From the NCBI GenBank assembly GCA_012512055.1, contig JAAZEW010000083.1, forward strand, positions 1 through 9,194: a DNA stretch of 9,194 nt, given 5' to 3'. Origin of the DNA: Bacillota bacterium (lineage in GTDB: Bacteria > Bacillota_G > SHA-98 > UBA4971). The notes under the pieces were generated by a model. That model searched no databases. It saw nothing but the letters and a program-made list of their open reading frames with translations, and had not been told where the DNA came from. The position numbers and the translations under genes are program-made. Below, one piece after another: positions 1 to 6,273 of the stretch. Within the stretch, counting starts at the first letter, position 1; each line of letters starts with the position of its first letter.

Positions 1-23
1 GAGTGATCTTTCCCATTTTACTG

Positions 24-52
24 TTGATTTCCAGAAGACTGCTTGGTATAAT
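24..52 (+). promoter_or_regulatory. Sigma-A-type promoter of the regulator/iolG unit
   Basis: A -35 element TTGATT (24-29) and a perfect -10 element TATAAT (47-52) are separated by 17 nt. Transcription would start near 58-62, inside the palindromic operator that follows, and the LacI-family gene begins about 35 nt further on. The match is good enough to call by eye. The operator position implies repression by blocking initiation. Confidence 0.85.
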
Positions 53-57
53 GAATT

Positions 58-71
58 CGTAAACGTTTACG
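58..71. promoter_or_regulatory. LacI-type operator O1, perfect 14-bp palindrome
   Basis: CGTAAACGTTTACG is identical to its own reverse complement and has the central CG step typical of LacI/GalR-family operators. It begins 5 nt after the -10 hexamer, so it covers the transcription start. Its place just upstream of a LacI-family gene indicates autoregulation by that protein. The core AAACGTTTACG recurs at 2176-2186. The binding protein and the inducer, presumably an inositol-pathway compound, are inferred. Confidence 0.85.
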
Positions 72-93
72 GCAAAGCTAGGAGTAGGGGAGG

Positions 94-1098
94 ATGAGCG
101 TCATTCCCACGATTAAGGATGTGGCAAGGGAAGCCGGAGTCTCATATGCGACGGTTTCCAGAGCGCTAAATGACCATCCGGAAGTCTCTGACGAGACCAA
201 GAAGCGAATCATGAAGATCGCTTTAGAGATGGGATACCAACCTAATGCTATTGCCCAGGGCTTAGTCAAGAAAGAGACAAAAACCGTAGGCCTCATCATT
301 CCCGACATCACAAACCCATTCTTTCCTGAGGTGGCCCGGGGAATAGAGGATGCTGCCGTCGAAGCCGGATACACCATCTTTCTATGCAATACCAACTGGA
401 ATGCACAACGAGAGGAACGATACTTCGACGTTCTGATACAGAAACAAGTCGACGGGCTAATCATCGGCCCCAGCTCGGAAGAAGTGTCCCACTTAGGGAA
501 AGTCCTTGCCAGCGGGATCAAGACAGTCTTCATCAGCAGAACGATTAATCATACAAACAGCACTTGTATCATCATAGATAATATTCTCGGCGCGCAACAG
601 GCGGTAGAGTATTTGATACAACGTGGCCACCGAAAGATTGCCTTTATCGGCGGACAAGAGGACATATCAACTAACCGGGAACGATTGCAAGGCTACACCC
701 AGGCCTTCCGCAATAATGAACTGGCGCTGGACGAGTCCCTGATAAAGACCGGTAGTTTCAAGCGAGACAGCGGCTATTTTATCATGAATCAGCTCCTAAA
801 ATCAGATGACTGCAACTGGCCGACTGCTGTCTTCGCTGCTAATGACCTATTGGCTCTTGGAGTTATCCAAGCTGTCAAGGAAAACGGGTTAGACATTCCG
901 GAAGACATCGCAGTCGTCGGCTTTGACGATATTGAGTTTGCTTCCTTGCCTGAAATTCAGCTCACGACTGTATCCCAACCCAAGTACGACATGGGGAAAC
1001 TGGCTTTTTCCACGTTGATGGAATTAGTAAGAGGAGGATATTCCAGCGGTAGAAAGATACTCTTAGATCCTGTCTTAGTTATCCGGCAAACGAGTTAA
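94..1098 (+). CDS. LacI/GalR-family transcriptional regulator of the inositol locus
   Basis: This 334-residue protein has the full LacI-family layout. A helix-turn-helix of the form [20 protein letters not shown] lies at residues 7-26. The hinge helix around 50-58 ends in a Leu (L57) of the kind that intercalates at the central CG of LacI operators. A periplasmic-binding-protein-like ligand domain fills about 64-334, with recognisable stretches such as [13 protein letters not shown] and [10 protein letters not shown]. Length is normal and no residue is obviously missing. The ATG has a purine-rich Shine-Dalgarno stretch at 80-93. It is the first gene of the unit and is followed after 18 nt by iolG. 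Together with the palindrome over its promoter, this points to a local, autoregulated repressor of inositol use. The T. maritima pathway is, to my knowledge, controlled by a ROK-family IolR, so a LacI-type regulator would be a replacement. The effector cannot be read from the sequence. Confidence 0.93.
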   Translation: MSVIPTIKDVAREAGVSYATVSRALNDHPEVSDETKKRIMKIALEMGYQPNAIAQGLVKKETKTVGLIIPDITNPFFPEVARGIEDAAVEAGYTIFLCNTNWNAQREERYFDVLIQKQVDGLIIGPSSEEVSHLGKVLASGIKTVFISRTINHTNSTCIIIDNILGAQQAVEYLIQRGHRKIAFIGGQEDISTNRERLQGYTQAFRNNELALDESLIKTGSFKRDSGYFIMNQLLKSDDCNWPTAVFAANDLLALGVIQAVKENGLDIPEDIAVVGFDDIEFASLPEIQLTTVSQPKYDMGKLAFSTLMELVRGGYSSGRKILLDPVLVIRQTS

Positions 1099-1116
1099 TT
1101 AGGAGAGGGGTGAGAC

Positions 1117-2136
1117 ATGGTGGAGAAGGTACGTTTAGGGCTTATCGGCACAGGAAGGATCGGAAGGATGCATGCTCGCAACCTGAAATACCGGATCCCT
1201 GGGGCCGAGCTGGCGGCAGTCTCAGATATCATGGAGGAGGCTGCTCGCTCTGTCGCCAACGAACTGGCTATCCCCGTTGTGGAAACTGATTGCCGTAAAT
1301 TGCTTGAAAGAGACGACATCGACGGAGTAGTGATCTGTTCGCCTACTGATACACATGCCGAGATTGTTGAAGAAGCGGCTGCCGAAGGGAAACATATTTT
1401 CTGTGAGAAACCCATTGCACTGGAGATTGACCGCACGGAAAAGGCATTGGCTGCTGTAATAGAGGCCGGAGTTAAGCTGCAAGTCGGTTTCAACCGGCGG
1501 TTTGACCCCAGTTTCAACAAGGCTCAGCAGCTCATCAAGAGCGGTAAAATCGGAACTCCTCATCTAGTCCGCATAACAAGCAGAGACCCGGGTCCCCCGC
1601 CAATCGCTTATGTAAAGAGCTCTGGCGGTTTATTCCTGGATATGATGATCCATGACTTCGATATGGCCAGGTTCTTACTTGGCGATGAAGTGAGCGAACT
1701 AATGGCGTACGGGGATTGTCTGGTGGATCCTACCATTGGAGAAGCAGGGGATATCGATACTGCTATTGTCGTTCTTAAATACAGAAGCGGAGCCATGGGC
1801 GCTATTGATAATAGCCGAAAGGCTGTCTACGGTTATGACCAGCGAATAGAAATCCACGGTTCAGAAGGGACTATCATGGTGGGCAACAAAACCCCGACTG
1901 AGGTCAGGCTCCATACTGAAGACGCTATCAGCGGGGATGTCCTGCTCAATTTCTTTATTGAGAGGTATGAAGACTCTTTCTTGGCAGAGATGGACGAGTT
2001 TATAGAGTGCATCCGCAATGACAAGGCACCACCGGTAAGCGGTATTGATGGCTTAATATCGCTTAAGATGGCGCATGCTGCACTTAAATCTCTCAAAACT
2101 CGGAGTTTTGCATGTGTAGATAGTATTCAAAATTAG
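1117..2136 (+). CDS. iolG: Inositol 2-dehydrogenase (Gfo/Idh/MocA family), IolG-like
   Basis: The 339-residue protein is a typical Gfo/Idh/MocA NAD(P)-dependent oxidoreductase. The N-terminal Rossmann fold has GTGRIG at 11-16 and an acidic residue after strand 2 (D37), which favours NAD+. The family signature EKP sits at 97-99, with the catalytic Lys at 98. The catalytic Asp/His pair is D175 and H179 in GGLFLDMMIHDFD. These match the Lys-Asp-His triad known from Bacillus IolG. The expected reaction is oxidation of myo-inositol to scyllo-inosose in the cytoplasm, the first step of the pathway. The ATG has a strong AGGAGAGGGG site and starts 18 nt after the regulator stop. A terminator overlaps its stop codon. 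The family also contains dehydrogenases for other inositols and sugars, so the substrate rests on the downstream iolM-, iolN- and iolO-like genes. Confidence 0.85.
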   Translation: MVEKVRLGLIGTGRIGRMHARNLKYRIPGAELAAVSDIMEEAARSVANELAIPVVETDCRKLLERDDIDGVVICSPTDTHAEIVEEAAAEGKHIFCEKPIALEIDRTEKALAAVIEAGVKLQVGFNRRFDPSFNKAQQLIKSGKIGTPHLVRITSRDPGPPPIAYVKSSGGLFLDMMIHDFDMARFLLGDEVSELMAYGDCLVDPTIGEAGDIDTAIVVLKYRSGAMGAIDNSRKAVYGYDQRIEIHGSEGTIMVGNKTPTEVRLHTEDAISGDVLLNFFIERYEDSFLAEMDEFIECIRNDKAPPVSGIDGLISLKMAHAALKSLKTRSFACVDSIQN

Positions 2137-2163
2137 CCTTCTTCCTTAAGAGGGCGTTTTTTT
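2136..2163 (+). terminator. Rho-independent terminator after iolG
   Basis: The arm GCCTTCTT (2136-2143), a CCTT loop and the arm AAGAGGGC (2148-2155) form an 8-bp stem with one G-U pair, followed by a run of seven T at 2157-2163. The first base of the stem is the last base of the iolG stop codon. It separates the regulator-iolG part from the iolM-iolN-iolO part, so some downstream transcription must come from readthrough or from an internal promoter. Confidence 0.85.
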
Positions 2164-2172
2164 ATTGTGGAT

Positions 2173-2186
2173 TTCAAACGTTTACG
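2173..2186. promoter_or_regulatory. Second LacI-type operator O2 between iolG and iolM
   Basis: The 14-mer centred on the CG at 2179-2180 shares 11 of 14 positions with the operator at 58-71, including the whole core AAACGTTTACG. The first three bases differ. It lies 10 nt after the iolG terminator and about 55 nt before the iolM start, next to a GGAACC/GGTTCC inverted repeat (2186-2203). I could not find a convincing -10/-35 pair here. It may control a non-consensus iolM promoter or act as an auxiliary looping operator. Confidence 0.75.
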
Positions 2187-2241
2187 GAACCTCCGGCGGT
2201 TCCAAACAGACTCAGAATGAACAAGAGGAGATGAAGAGACC

Positions 2242-3435
2242 GTGGGTGAGATGAAAGGCGTAACCTTATTGGGGGATTGGGATCCAAAACCGGAGTTCAA
2301 ACTTGGCGCCAAAGATATCGACAAGAAGCAGACCTATTCCGGGAGCAAGGTCTGGCGCAACCCGAGAATTGAGATTTTGGATCACGAGATACCGGAGCCC
2401 GGTCCTGAAGAGGTGCTAATCGAGGTAAAGGCTTGCGGGATTTGCGGTAGCGACGTGCACATGGCCCAGCCTGACGATGACGGGTACATATTCTATCCCG
2501 GTTTGACGGGCTTCCCTGCCATTTTGGGGCACGAGTTCTCCGGTGTAGTGGTAAAGGCGGGCCCGGAAGCAATCAGTAAGAGGACGAATAAACCCTTTAC
2601 ACCCGGAGAGCCTGTCACAGCAGAAGAGATGCTATGGTGCGGCCAGTGTAAACCGTGTGCTGACGGCTATCCCAACCACTGCGAACAACTTGATGAGCTT
2701 GGGTTTAACATCCACGGGGCATTCACCAAGTACGTTGTGGTGCCGTCCCGGGTAGTGTGGAGCCTGGAGTCGCTGAAGAGGCGTTACTCAGGTGAGGATC
2801 TGTTCCTGGCAGGCAGCCTAGTTGAGCCTACGTCTGTGGCTTATAACGCAGTGATTGAGCGCGGCGGCGGAATCCGTCCCGGGGATAATGTCGTCATTTG
2901 CGGTGGTGGTCCGATAGGCGTGGCTGCGTGCGCAATTCTGAAGCGCATGGGTGCTGCCCGCGTAATCCTTTCAGAGCCAATGAAGGAGCGAGCTGAACTA
3001 GGTAAGAAGCTCGGCGCTGACTACCTAATCGATCCTACCAAAGAAGACTTCGCCGAGAGGGTTCTGGGGCTCACTGACGGTATGGGTGCCAGCCTGTTCT
3101 TGGAGGCCACCGGGTTGCCTACAGTAGTCTATCCCGGAATTGAGCAGGTCATTTGGGAAGGACGCACCCTAAACAGCACAGTGGTGGTAGTGGCCAGGGC
3201 TGATGCTAAGATGCCGGTGACCGGCGAGGTCCTGCAGGTCAGGAGAGCTCAGATCGTGGGCGCGCAGGGACACTCCGGACACGGCACTTTCCCGAGAGTC
3301 ATTGAATCAATGGCTGACGGTATGGACATGACCCCTATGATAACTAAGAAGATTACTCTGGAAGAAGTCCCTGAGAACATTGTCGAACTACGCACTAACC
3401 GTACTGACTGCAAGATCTCGTGCGTCATGAAGTAG
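2242..3435 (+). CDS. iolM: Zinc-dependent dehydrogenase, probable scyllo-inosose 3-dehydrogenase (IolM-like)
   Basis: This 397-residue medium-chain alcohol dehydrogenase has catalytic zinc ligands in CGICGSD (C68) and GHE (H97, E98). A four-cysteine structural zinc lobe consists of C133, C136, C139 and C147. The Rossmann fold begins with GGGPIG at 221-226. It is longer than a usual sorbitol-type dehydrogenase because of an N-terminal extension of about 40 residues before the GroES-like fold. In the T. maritima pathway IolM oxidises scyllo-inosose to a diketo-inositol, and iolG-, iolN- and iolO-like genes around this one support the same job. I chose the GTG at 2242 because GAGGAG (2225-2230) lies 11 nt upstream. 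The in-frame ATG at 2251 is a possible alternative start. Another sugar-alcohol dehydrogenase activity cannot be excluded from sequence alone. Confidence 0.82.
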   Translation: MGEMKGVTLLGDWDPKPEFKLGAKDIDKKQTYSGSKVWRNPRIEILDHEIPEPGPEEVLIEVKACGICGSDVHMAQPDDDGYIFYPGLTGFPAILGHEFSGVVVKAGPEAISKRTNKPFTPGEPVTAEEMLWCGQCKPCADGYPNHCEQLDELGFNIHGAFTKYVVVPSRVVWSLESLKRRYSGEDLFLAGSLVEPTSVAYNAVIERGGGIRPGDNVVICGGGPIGVAACAILKRMGAARVILSEPMKERAELGKKLGADYLIDPTKEDFAERVLGLTDGMGASLFLEATGLPTVVYPGIEQVIWEGRTLNSTVVVVARADAKMPVTGEVLQVRRAQIVGAQGHSGHGTFPRVIESMADGMDMTPMITKKITLEEVPENIVELRTNRTDCKISCVMK

Positions 3436-3439
3436 GAGG

Positions 3440-3514
3440 ATGTTTGCAGTGGCTGGCATATATACCTGGGCAAAAGTGATTGCACAATCCAGGAACGGAT
3501 GGCAAAGGGTCTGA
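3440..3514 (+). CDS. Possible 24-residue small ORF after iolM
   Basis: An AGGAGG motif overlaps the iolM stop codon and is followed directly by ATG at 3440, and 9 nt later by an in-frame GTG at 3449, the better-spaced start. The frame encodes MFAVAGIYTWAKVIAQSRNGWQRV and stops at 3512-3514, inside the 5' half of a long hairpin. No family is recognised. It could be a leader-type peptide, the remains of a lost gene, or chance. The strong ribosome binding site is the only positive evidence. The sequence around its start (GAGGATG, 3436-3442) is complementary to CATCCTC at 3562-3568. Confidence 0.25.
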   Translation: MFAVAGIYTWAKVIAQSRNGWQRV

Positions 3515-3566
3515 TGGCCTCCCTTGTAATAAGCGGCCCTTATTCGGGTAGACTCATTTGCCATCC
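3497..3566 (+). repeat. Long hairpin element between iolM and iolN
   Basis: A perfect 10-bp inverted repeat, GGATGGCAAA (3497-3506) and TTTGCCATCC (3557-3566), encloses further pairing: GTCT/AGAC (3509-3512/3550-3553), CCC/GGG (3521-3523/3546-3548) and AATAAG/CTTATT (3528-3533/3539-3544) with a CGGCC loop. The result is one 70-nt imperfect hairpin filling most of the 160-nt gap between the two genes. No T-run follows, so it is unlikely to be a simple terminator. It has no T-arm consensus and is not a tRNA. An mRNA processing or stability role, or a small repeated element, is possible. Confidence 0.6.
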
Positions 3567-3595
3567 TCTTGAAGTGTTAAAGGGGGAGACCTTAA

Positions 3596-4705
3596 ATGGC
3601 AGATAAGGATAAGATTTGGCTCACTACCGAGTGTCCTGCCATAGTCTTTGAGGATAACACTGTCGGCAGGCTGAAGAAGAAGATATGGGATGCGTCGGAG
3701 GAGGAAATCGACGCAATATTAGCGGAATACGGTATTCCGTCTGAGCCGGAACTGGGAAAGGCCGGCACTTACATCCAAAATACCGTCCGCAAGCAGTTGA
3801 TAGAGAATCGCAGGAAGAACGATGTGGTGTTAATCCCCGTGGGTTGCACAGAGAACCACGGCATTCACACAGTAAGCGGCCTGGACACCTTCATGGTGAC
3901 TCAGATCGCAGAGGGAGTGCGCAGGTACACTGCGAAGCAGGGCCGTCCTGTGAATCTTGCGTTTCCTCCCCTTAATTACGGCGGACACCCGTACCACCAT
4001 TTAGGGATGCCGGGGACCGTCATCATGCCTGAAGAAGTAGTCCGTGAGACTATGATCAACGTAATGCTGGGGTTATGGAACGACGGATTCCGCAAGCAAA
4101 TCATAATCAACAACCATGGCCATCTCTGGATGCTCGAAGCTGCGCTGCAGGAGTTCATGAAGAGGTATCACCTGCCCGGTGTGTTCCAGGTGATGGATTG
4201 GCACCGCGCTGTAAGGGAGTTCTTCTATCCTGTCGACCGGAAAAACAGCCTGGAGACGCATTTTGTCCATGCTGATGAGGCTGAAACATCAGTAGGCCTT
4301 TTGATGTTCCCCGAAGGTATGGTGGATATGAGCATCGTAGTGGATGCAGACGGCAAGGGATACTTGCCTGACGGGCATTTTGACAAATCAGTGGAACCCT
4401 TCCGCCGCCCGCACCGCTGGTCCGAAGGCGAAGGCCATATGGCAATTGAGAGAGCGGCTACTCCTGAAGGTGTGGTAGGAAAATCAAGCCTATCCACGGC
4501 AGAAAAGGCGAAAAGACCGATAGCGGCGATTCTTGAGTATCTGACTCTGGTTGTAGATCAAATCCTTGAAGTATTCCCGCCAGGAGAGGTTCCGCCTGTG
4601 GAAGAAGTTACTCTGAGAACAGCCAAAGAAATGGAACCGTTCCTTAAGGAACCGGGTAGCCCGGGATGGAAATCAGTCTACGAGTTGCCGAGAATCGGAT
4701 TCTAA
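3596..4705 (+). CDS. iolN: Creatininase-family hydrolase, probable diketo-inositol hydrolase (IolN-like)
   Basis: The 369-residue protein has the metal-binding motifs of the creatininase amidohydrolase family. ENHGIHTVSGLDT supplies E86, H88 and D97. INNHGHLWM at about 171-179 replaces the usual glycine-rich NGHGGN. HADEAETS at 225-232 has the conserved E230. It is longer than a creatininase of about 260 residues, with an added N-terminal segment of about 70 residues and a C-terminal tail. In the T. maritima inositol pathway IolN belongs to this family and hydrolyses the ring of the diketo-inositol made by IolM, giving 5-keto-L-gluconate. The neighbours here fit that step exactly. The start ATG has AGGGGGAG about 8 nt upstream. 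Without the context the gene would probably be annotated simply as creatininase, so the specific function is inferred from gene order plus family. Confidence 0.8.
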   Translation: MADKDKIWLTTECPAIVFEDNTVGRLKKKIWDASEEEIDAILAEYGIPSEPELGKAGTYIQNTVRKQLIENRRKNDVVLIPVGCTENHGIHTVSGLDTFMVTQIAEGVRRYTAKQGRPVNLAFPPLNYGGHPYHHLGMPGTVIMPEEVVRETMINVMLGLWNDGFRKQIIINNHGHLWMLEAALQEFMKRYHLPGVFQVMDWHRAVREFFYPVDRKNSLETHFVHADEAETSVGLLMFPEGMVDMSIVVDADGKGYLPDGHFDKSVEPFRRPHRWSEGEGHMAIERAATPEGVVGKSSLSTAEKAKRPIAAILEYLTLVVDQILEVFPPGEVPPVEEVTLRTAKEMEPFLKEPGSPGWKSVYELPRIGF

Positions 4706-4730
4706 CTGGGGGAGCTCCGATATCTTGAGA

Positions 4731-4768
4731 CGCTTGTGAGAGAAGGGCTTACCCTTTTCCCACAAACG
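4731..4768 (+). repeat. Stable hairpin between iolN and iolO
   Basis: Bases 4734-4747 pair with 4752-4765 in 13 of 14 positions, with one A-C mismatch and one G-U pair, around a CTTA tetraloop. Two more pairs (4731-4732 with 4767-4768) extend the base across a C-A mismatch. The following bases are TAGTCC, not a T-run, so it does not look like an intrinsic terminator. It lies in the 106-nt gap before iolO, about 43 nt from the start codon. It could protect or define an mRNA end, or act as a weak attenuator. That role is inferred. Confidence 0.65.
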
Positions 4769-4811
4769 TAGTCCTTTCAGGCTAAGCGAAAGTCGCAAAG
4801 GAGAGGGTGAT

Positions 4812-5639
4812 ATGAAATTAGGATTTAATGGTGCAACCAGTATGAATTATGACCTGGAGACAGATATCTGCCTGGCGAAGCAGGCAGGATTCGAGCTGCT
4901 TGAGATTTGGGCTGCCAAGCTGAACAAGTATTTGGAGAATAATTCACTGGAAAGCCTGAAGCAGCGATTTGAAGAAGCGAATGTCAAACCTTACAGCATA
5001 AATTCTATAGAATTCATTACCTTCAAGAAAGGCAGAGATTATGAAGGGATCAAAGCCGAATGCAAACGTTTATGTAGCATAGCCAAAGAACTGGATTGTC
5101 CCAAGATAGTAGTGGTTCCCAGCCCGACACCGGAAGGTGCGACTGAACAGGACATAATAGCCGAATCAGTAACGGTATTACGGGAGCTTTCAGCGATTGC
5201 AGCCGAGTACGACGTAGACTTGGCCTTTGAATTCCTTGGGTTTTCCCATATTTCTGTATCAACGCTTGACCTGTGCTACAGGATTGTCCGTGAAACAGAC
5301 AGGCCTAACATCGGGTTGGTGTTGGATACGTTCCACTTTTATGCAGGTGGTTCAGGCTTAGAAGAAATAGAGGCTGTGGATAGGGACAAGATCTTCATCT
5401 TCCACATCAATGATGCTGAGGCGAGAGAAAGAAGCCAACTGAAAGACGCCCACCGCTTGTTCCCCGGGGAGGGTGTTATCCCGTTGAAAGGTATATTGGA
5501 GCGCCTTGCGAAGATTGGTTATGAAAACATGGTCTCAATCGAGCTCTTCCGGCCTGAGTATTGGGAGTTGCCTCCCGACGAATTGGGGGCTCGTTCATTT
5601 GAGACTGTAGAACAGGTATTAAGAGGGATCTATCCATAA
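4812..5639 (+). CDS. iolO: Sugar isomerase/epimerase, probable 5-keto-L-gluconate epimerase (IolO-like)
   Basis: This 275-residue protein has the AP-endonuclease-2-type TIM barrel of the IolE/IolI/xylose-isomerase-like family. The metal-site residues are placed as in the family: E140 in AFEFLG, D172 and H175 in LVLDTFHF, H198 in IFHINDA and E244 in VSIELF. The loop PGEG is at 218-221. In the T. maritima route IolO converts 5-keto-L-gluconate to D-tagaturonate, which then enters hexuronate metabolism. Lying just after the iolN-like gene favours that role over IolE, and no iolD or iolB is visible here. The ATG has AAGGAGAGGG immediately upstream. The gap to iolN is 106 nt and holds a strong hairpin. 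Related barrels include tagatose 3-epimerases and IolI, so the exact epimerisation is inferred. Confidence 0.8.
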   Translation: MKLGFNGATSMNYDLETDICLAKQAGFELLEIWAAKLNKYLENNSLESLKQRFEEANVKPYSINSIEFITFKKGRDYEGIKAECKRLCSIAKELDCPKIVVVPSPTPEGATEQDIIAESVTVLRELSAIAAEYDVDLAFEFLGFSHISVSTLDLCYRIVRETDRPNIGLVLDTFHFYAGGSGLEEIEAVDRDKIFIFHINDAEARERSQLKDAHRLFPGEGVIPLKGILERLAKIGYENMVSIELFRPEYWELPPDELGARSFETVEQVLRGIYP

Positions 5640-5694
5640 ATCAGAGCATAAGGTAAGATTGCACTTTTGGCACGAACCATCAAAAGAGGGGTGA

Positions 5695-5775
5695 ATGATG
5701 AAGGCTGCAAGCAACATTGACCCCACTGTCCACTATTCCCACGTCTTTTTCGATTTTCGCAGCAAAAGCCGATAA
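5695..5775 (+). pseudogene. 5' stump of a disrupted gene after iolO
   Basis: A good ribosome binding site (GAGGGG at 5687-5692 region) precedes ATGATG, 55 nt after the iolO stop and with no terminator between. The frame reads MMKAASNIDPTVHYSHVFFDFRSKSR and stops at 5773-5775. The first codons look like a normal gene start, but the rest does not look like protein and nothing resembling a continuation is found in other frames. I infer that a sixth gene of the inositol operon once began here and lost its body. The break is probably near 5710-5720, where TTGACCCC begins. A chance start site or a real 26-residue peptide are the alternatives. Confidence 0.4.
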
Positions 5776-5783
5776 GTGGTCGA

Positions 5784-5815
5784 TTCGATCACCTCAAGGC
5801 GAGATCGTGATCGAA
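5784..5815 (+). repeat. Inverted repeat in gene-free region
   Basis: TTCGATCAC (5784-5792) and GTGATCGAA (5807-5815) are perfect reverse complements. Inside them CTC (5793-5795) pairs with GAG (5801-5803) around AAGGC, leaving ATC bulged. The 9-bp outer stem is clear. There is no T-run, so it is not an obvious terminator. Purpose unknown. Confidence 0.55.
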
Positions 5816-5961
5816 ATTAGAGCACAGACAAGGTTTTTGCCGGATCATTTCGGTCCTCGGGCGACTATTTCGCAAAGGGTGCTCGAATATCGATCAGTCA
5901 AAAGAGATCCGTGTTCGACCCGCCACGCAAAATGCTGCTTGGCAAAATGCGGTGGGGAAGG

Positions 5962-5995
5962 GCGCAGCAAAAAGACAATTGTTGTCGTTTTGCGC
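5962..5995 (+). repeat. Imperfect hairpin in gene-free region
   Basis: GCGCA (5962-5966) pairs with TGCGC (5991-5995), and GACAA (5974-5978) pairs with TTGTC (5982-5986) around a TTG loop. A-rich and T-rich strands join the two helices, with a small 5' bulge. It lies in an area with no gene and its role is unknown. Confidence 0.5.
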
Positions 5996-6170
5996 ATGGC
6001 GGCTGTCTGACGACTACGACTGAAGAGTAGCTTTGTTTCCTTTGCACGGCGTGTTGTCCGGAAAGACACCCAAGACAGCGAGTCTTGTGGTAATATTACA
6101 GTGTAGGCTCGTTTTACTTCTTGCTTGTGGTAACCTGCTGTATCGGCTGGATCGTCCATACGAATTGCGA

Positions 6171-6200
6171 TTGCACGATAGTCGGCGGGAAGGCTATGCT
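6171..6200 (+). promoter_or_regulatory. Candidate promoter of the ferritin-VIT gene
   Basis: TTGCAC (6171-6176) and TATGCT (6195-6200) are separated by 18 nt and lie about 75 nt before the ATG at 6274. Both hexamers are only partial matches, so this is a weak call. No clear Fur-type box is seen beside it. The palindrome GTAATATTAC at 6090-6099 is too far upstream to be tied to this promoter. Confidence 0.3.
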
Positions 6201-6273
6201 TGTTGGGGCCTGGTCCACAGGTGGCACGATTTGCAGGCTGCCTTCATGAACAGCATTTGCGAGGGGTGACCCT

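Larger units (their letters stand above)
5776..6260. other. About 490 nt without a convincing gene
   Basis: Open frames on both strands here are short, lack ribosome binding sites and show no recognisable protein family. The stretch is rich in small inverted repeats: 5784-5815, 5962-5995 (GCGCA...TGCGC around GACAA/TTGTC), 6071-6087 (CAAGAC/GTCTTG) and the palindrome GTAATATTAC at 6090-6099. The segment just before it (5717-5742) has repeated CCAC/CCCAC-like words that are vaguely reminiscent of transposon ends, but I see no matching opposite end and no transposase. A decayed insertion or rearrangement scar is the best guess. Confidence 0.45.

Noticed and set aside
2231..2254. Seven-residue upstream ORF overlapping the iolM start
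   Set aside because: The ATG directly abuts the ribosome site with no spacing, and GTG at 2242 fits that site better for iolM.
3497..3566. Possible tRNA-like fold between iolM and iolN
   Set aside because: The size is right but the outer stem is 10 bp, there is no T-arm GTTC motif and no plausible anticodon arm.
5717..6010. Open frame of 97 codons on the + strand
   Set aside because: No ribosome binding site, no recognisable family, and composition unlike the neighbouring genes.
5845..6159. Open frame of 104 codons on the - strand
   Set aside because: No start signal, no family resemblance, and it lies across several small inverted repeats in an apparently non-coding area.
6033..6269. Open frame of 78 codons just before the ferritin-VIT gene
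   Set aside because: No ribosome binding site and no protein-like pattern. It ends at the next gene's ribosome site by chance.
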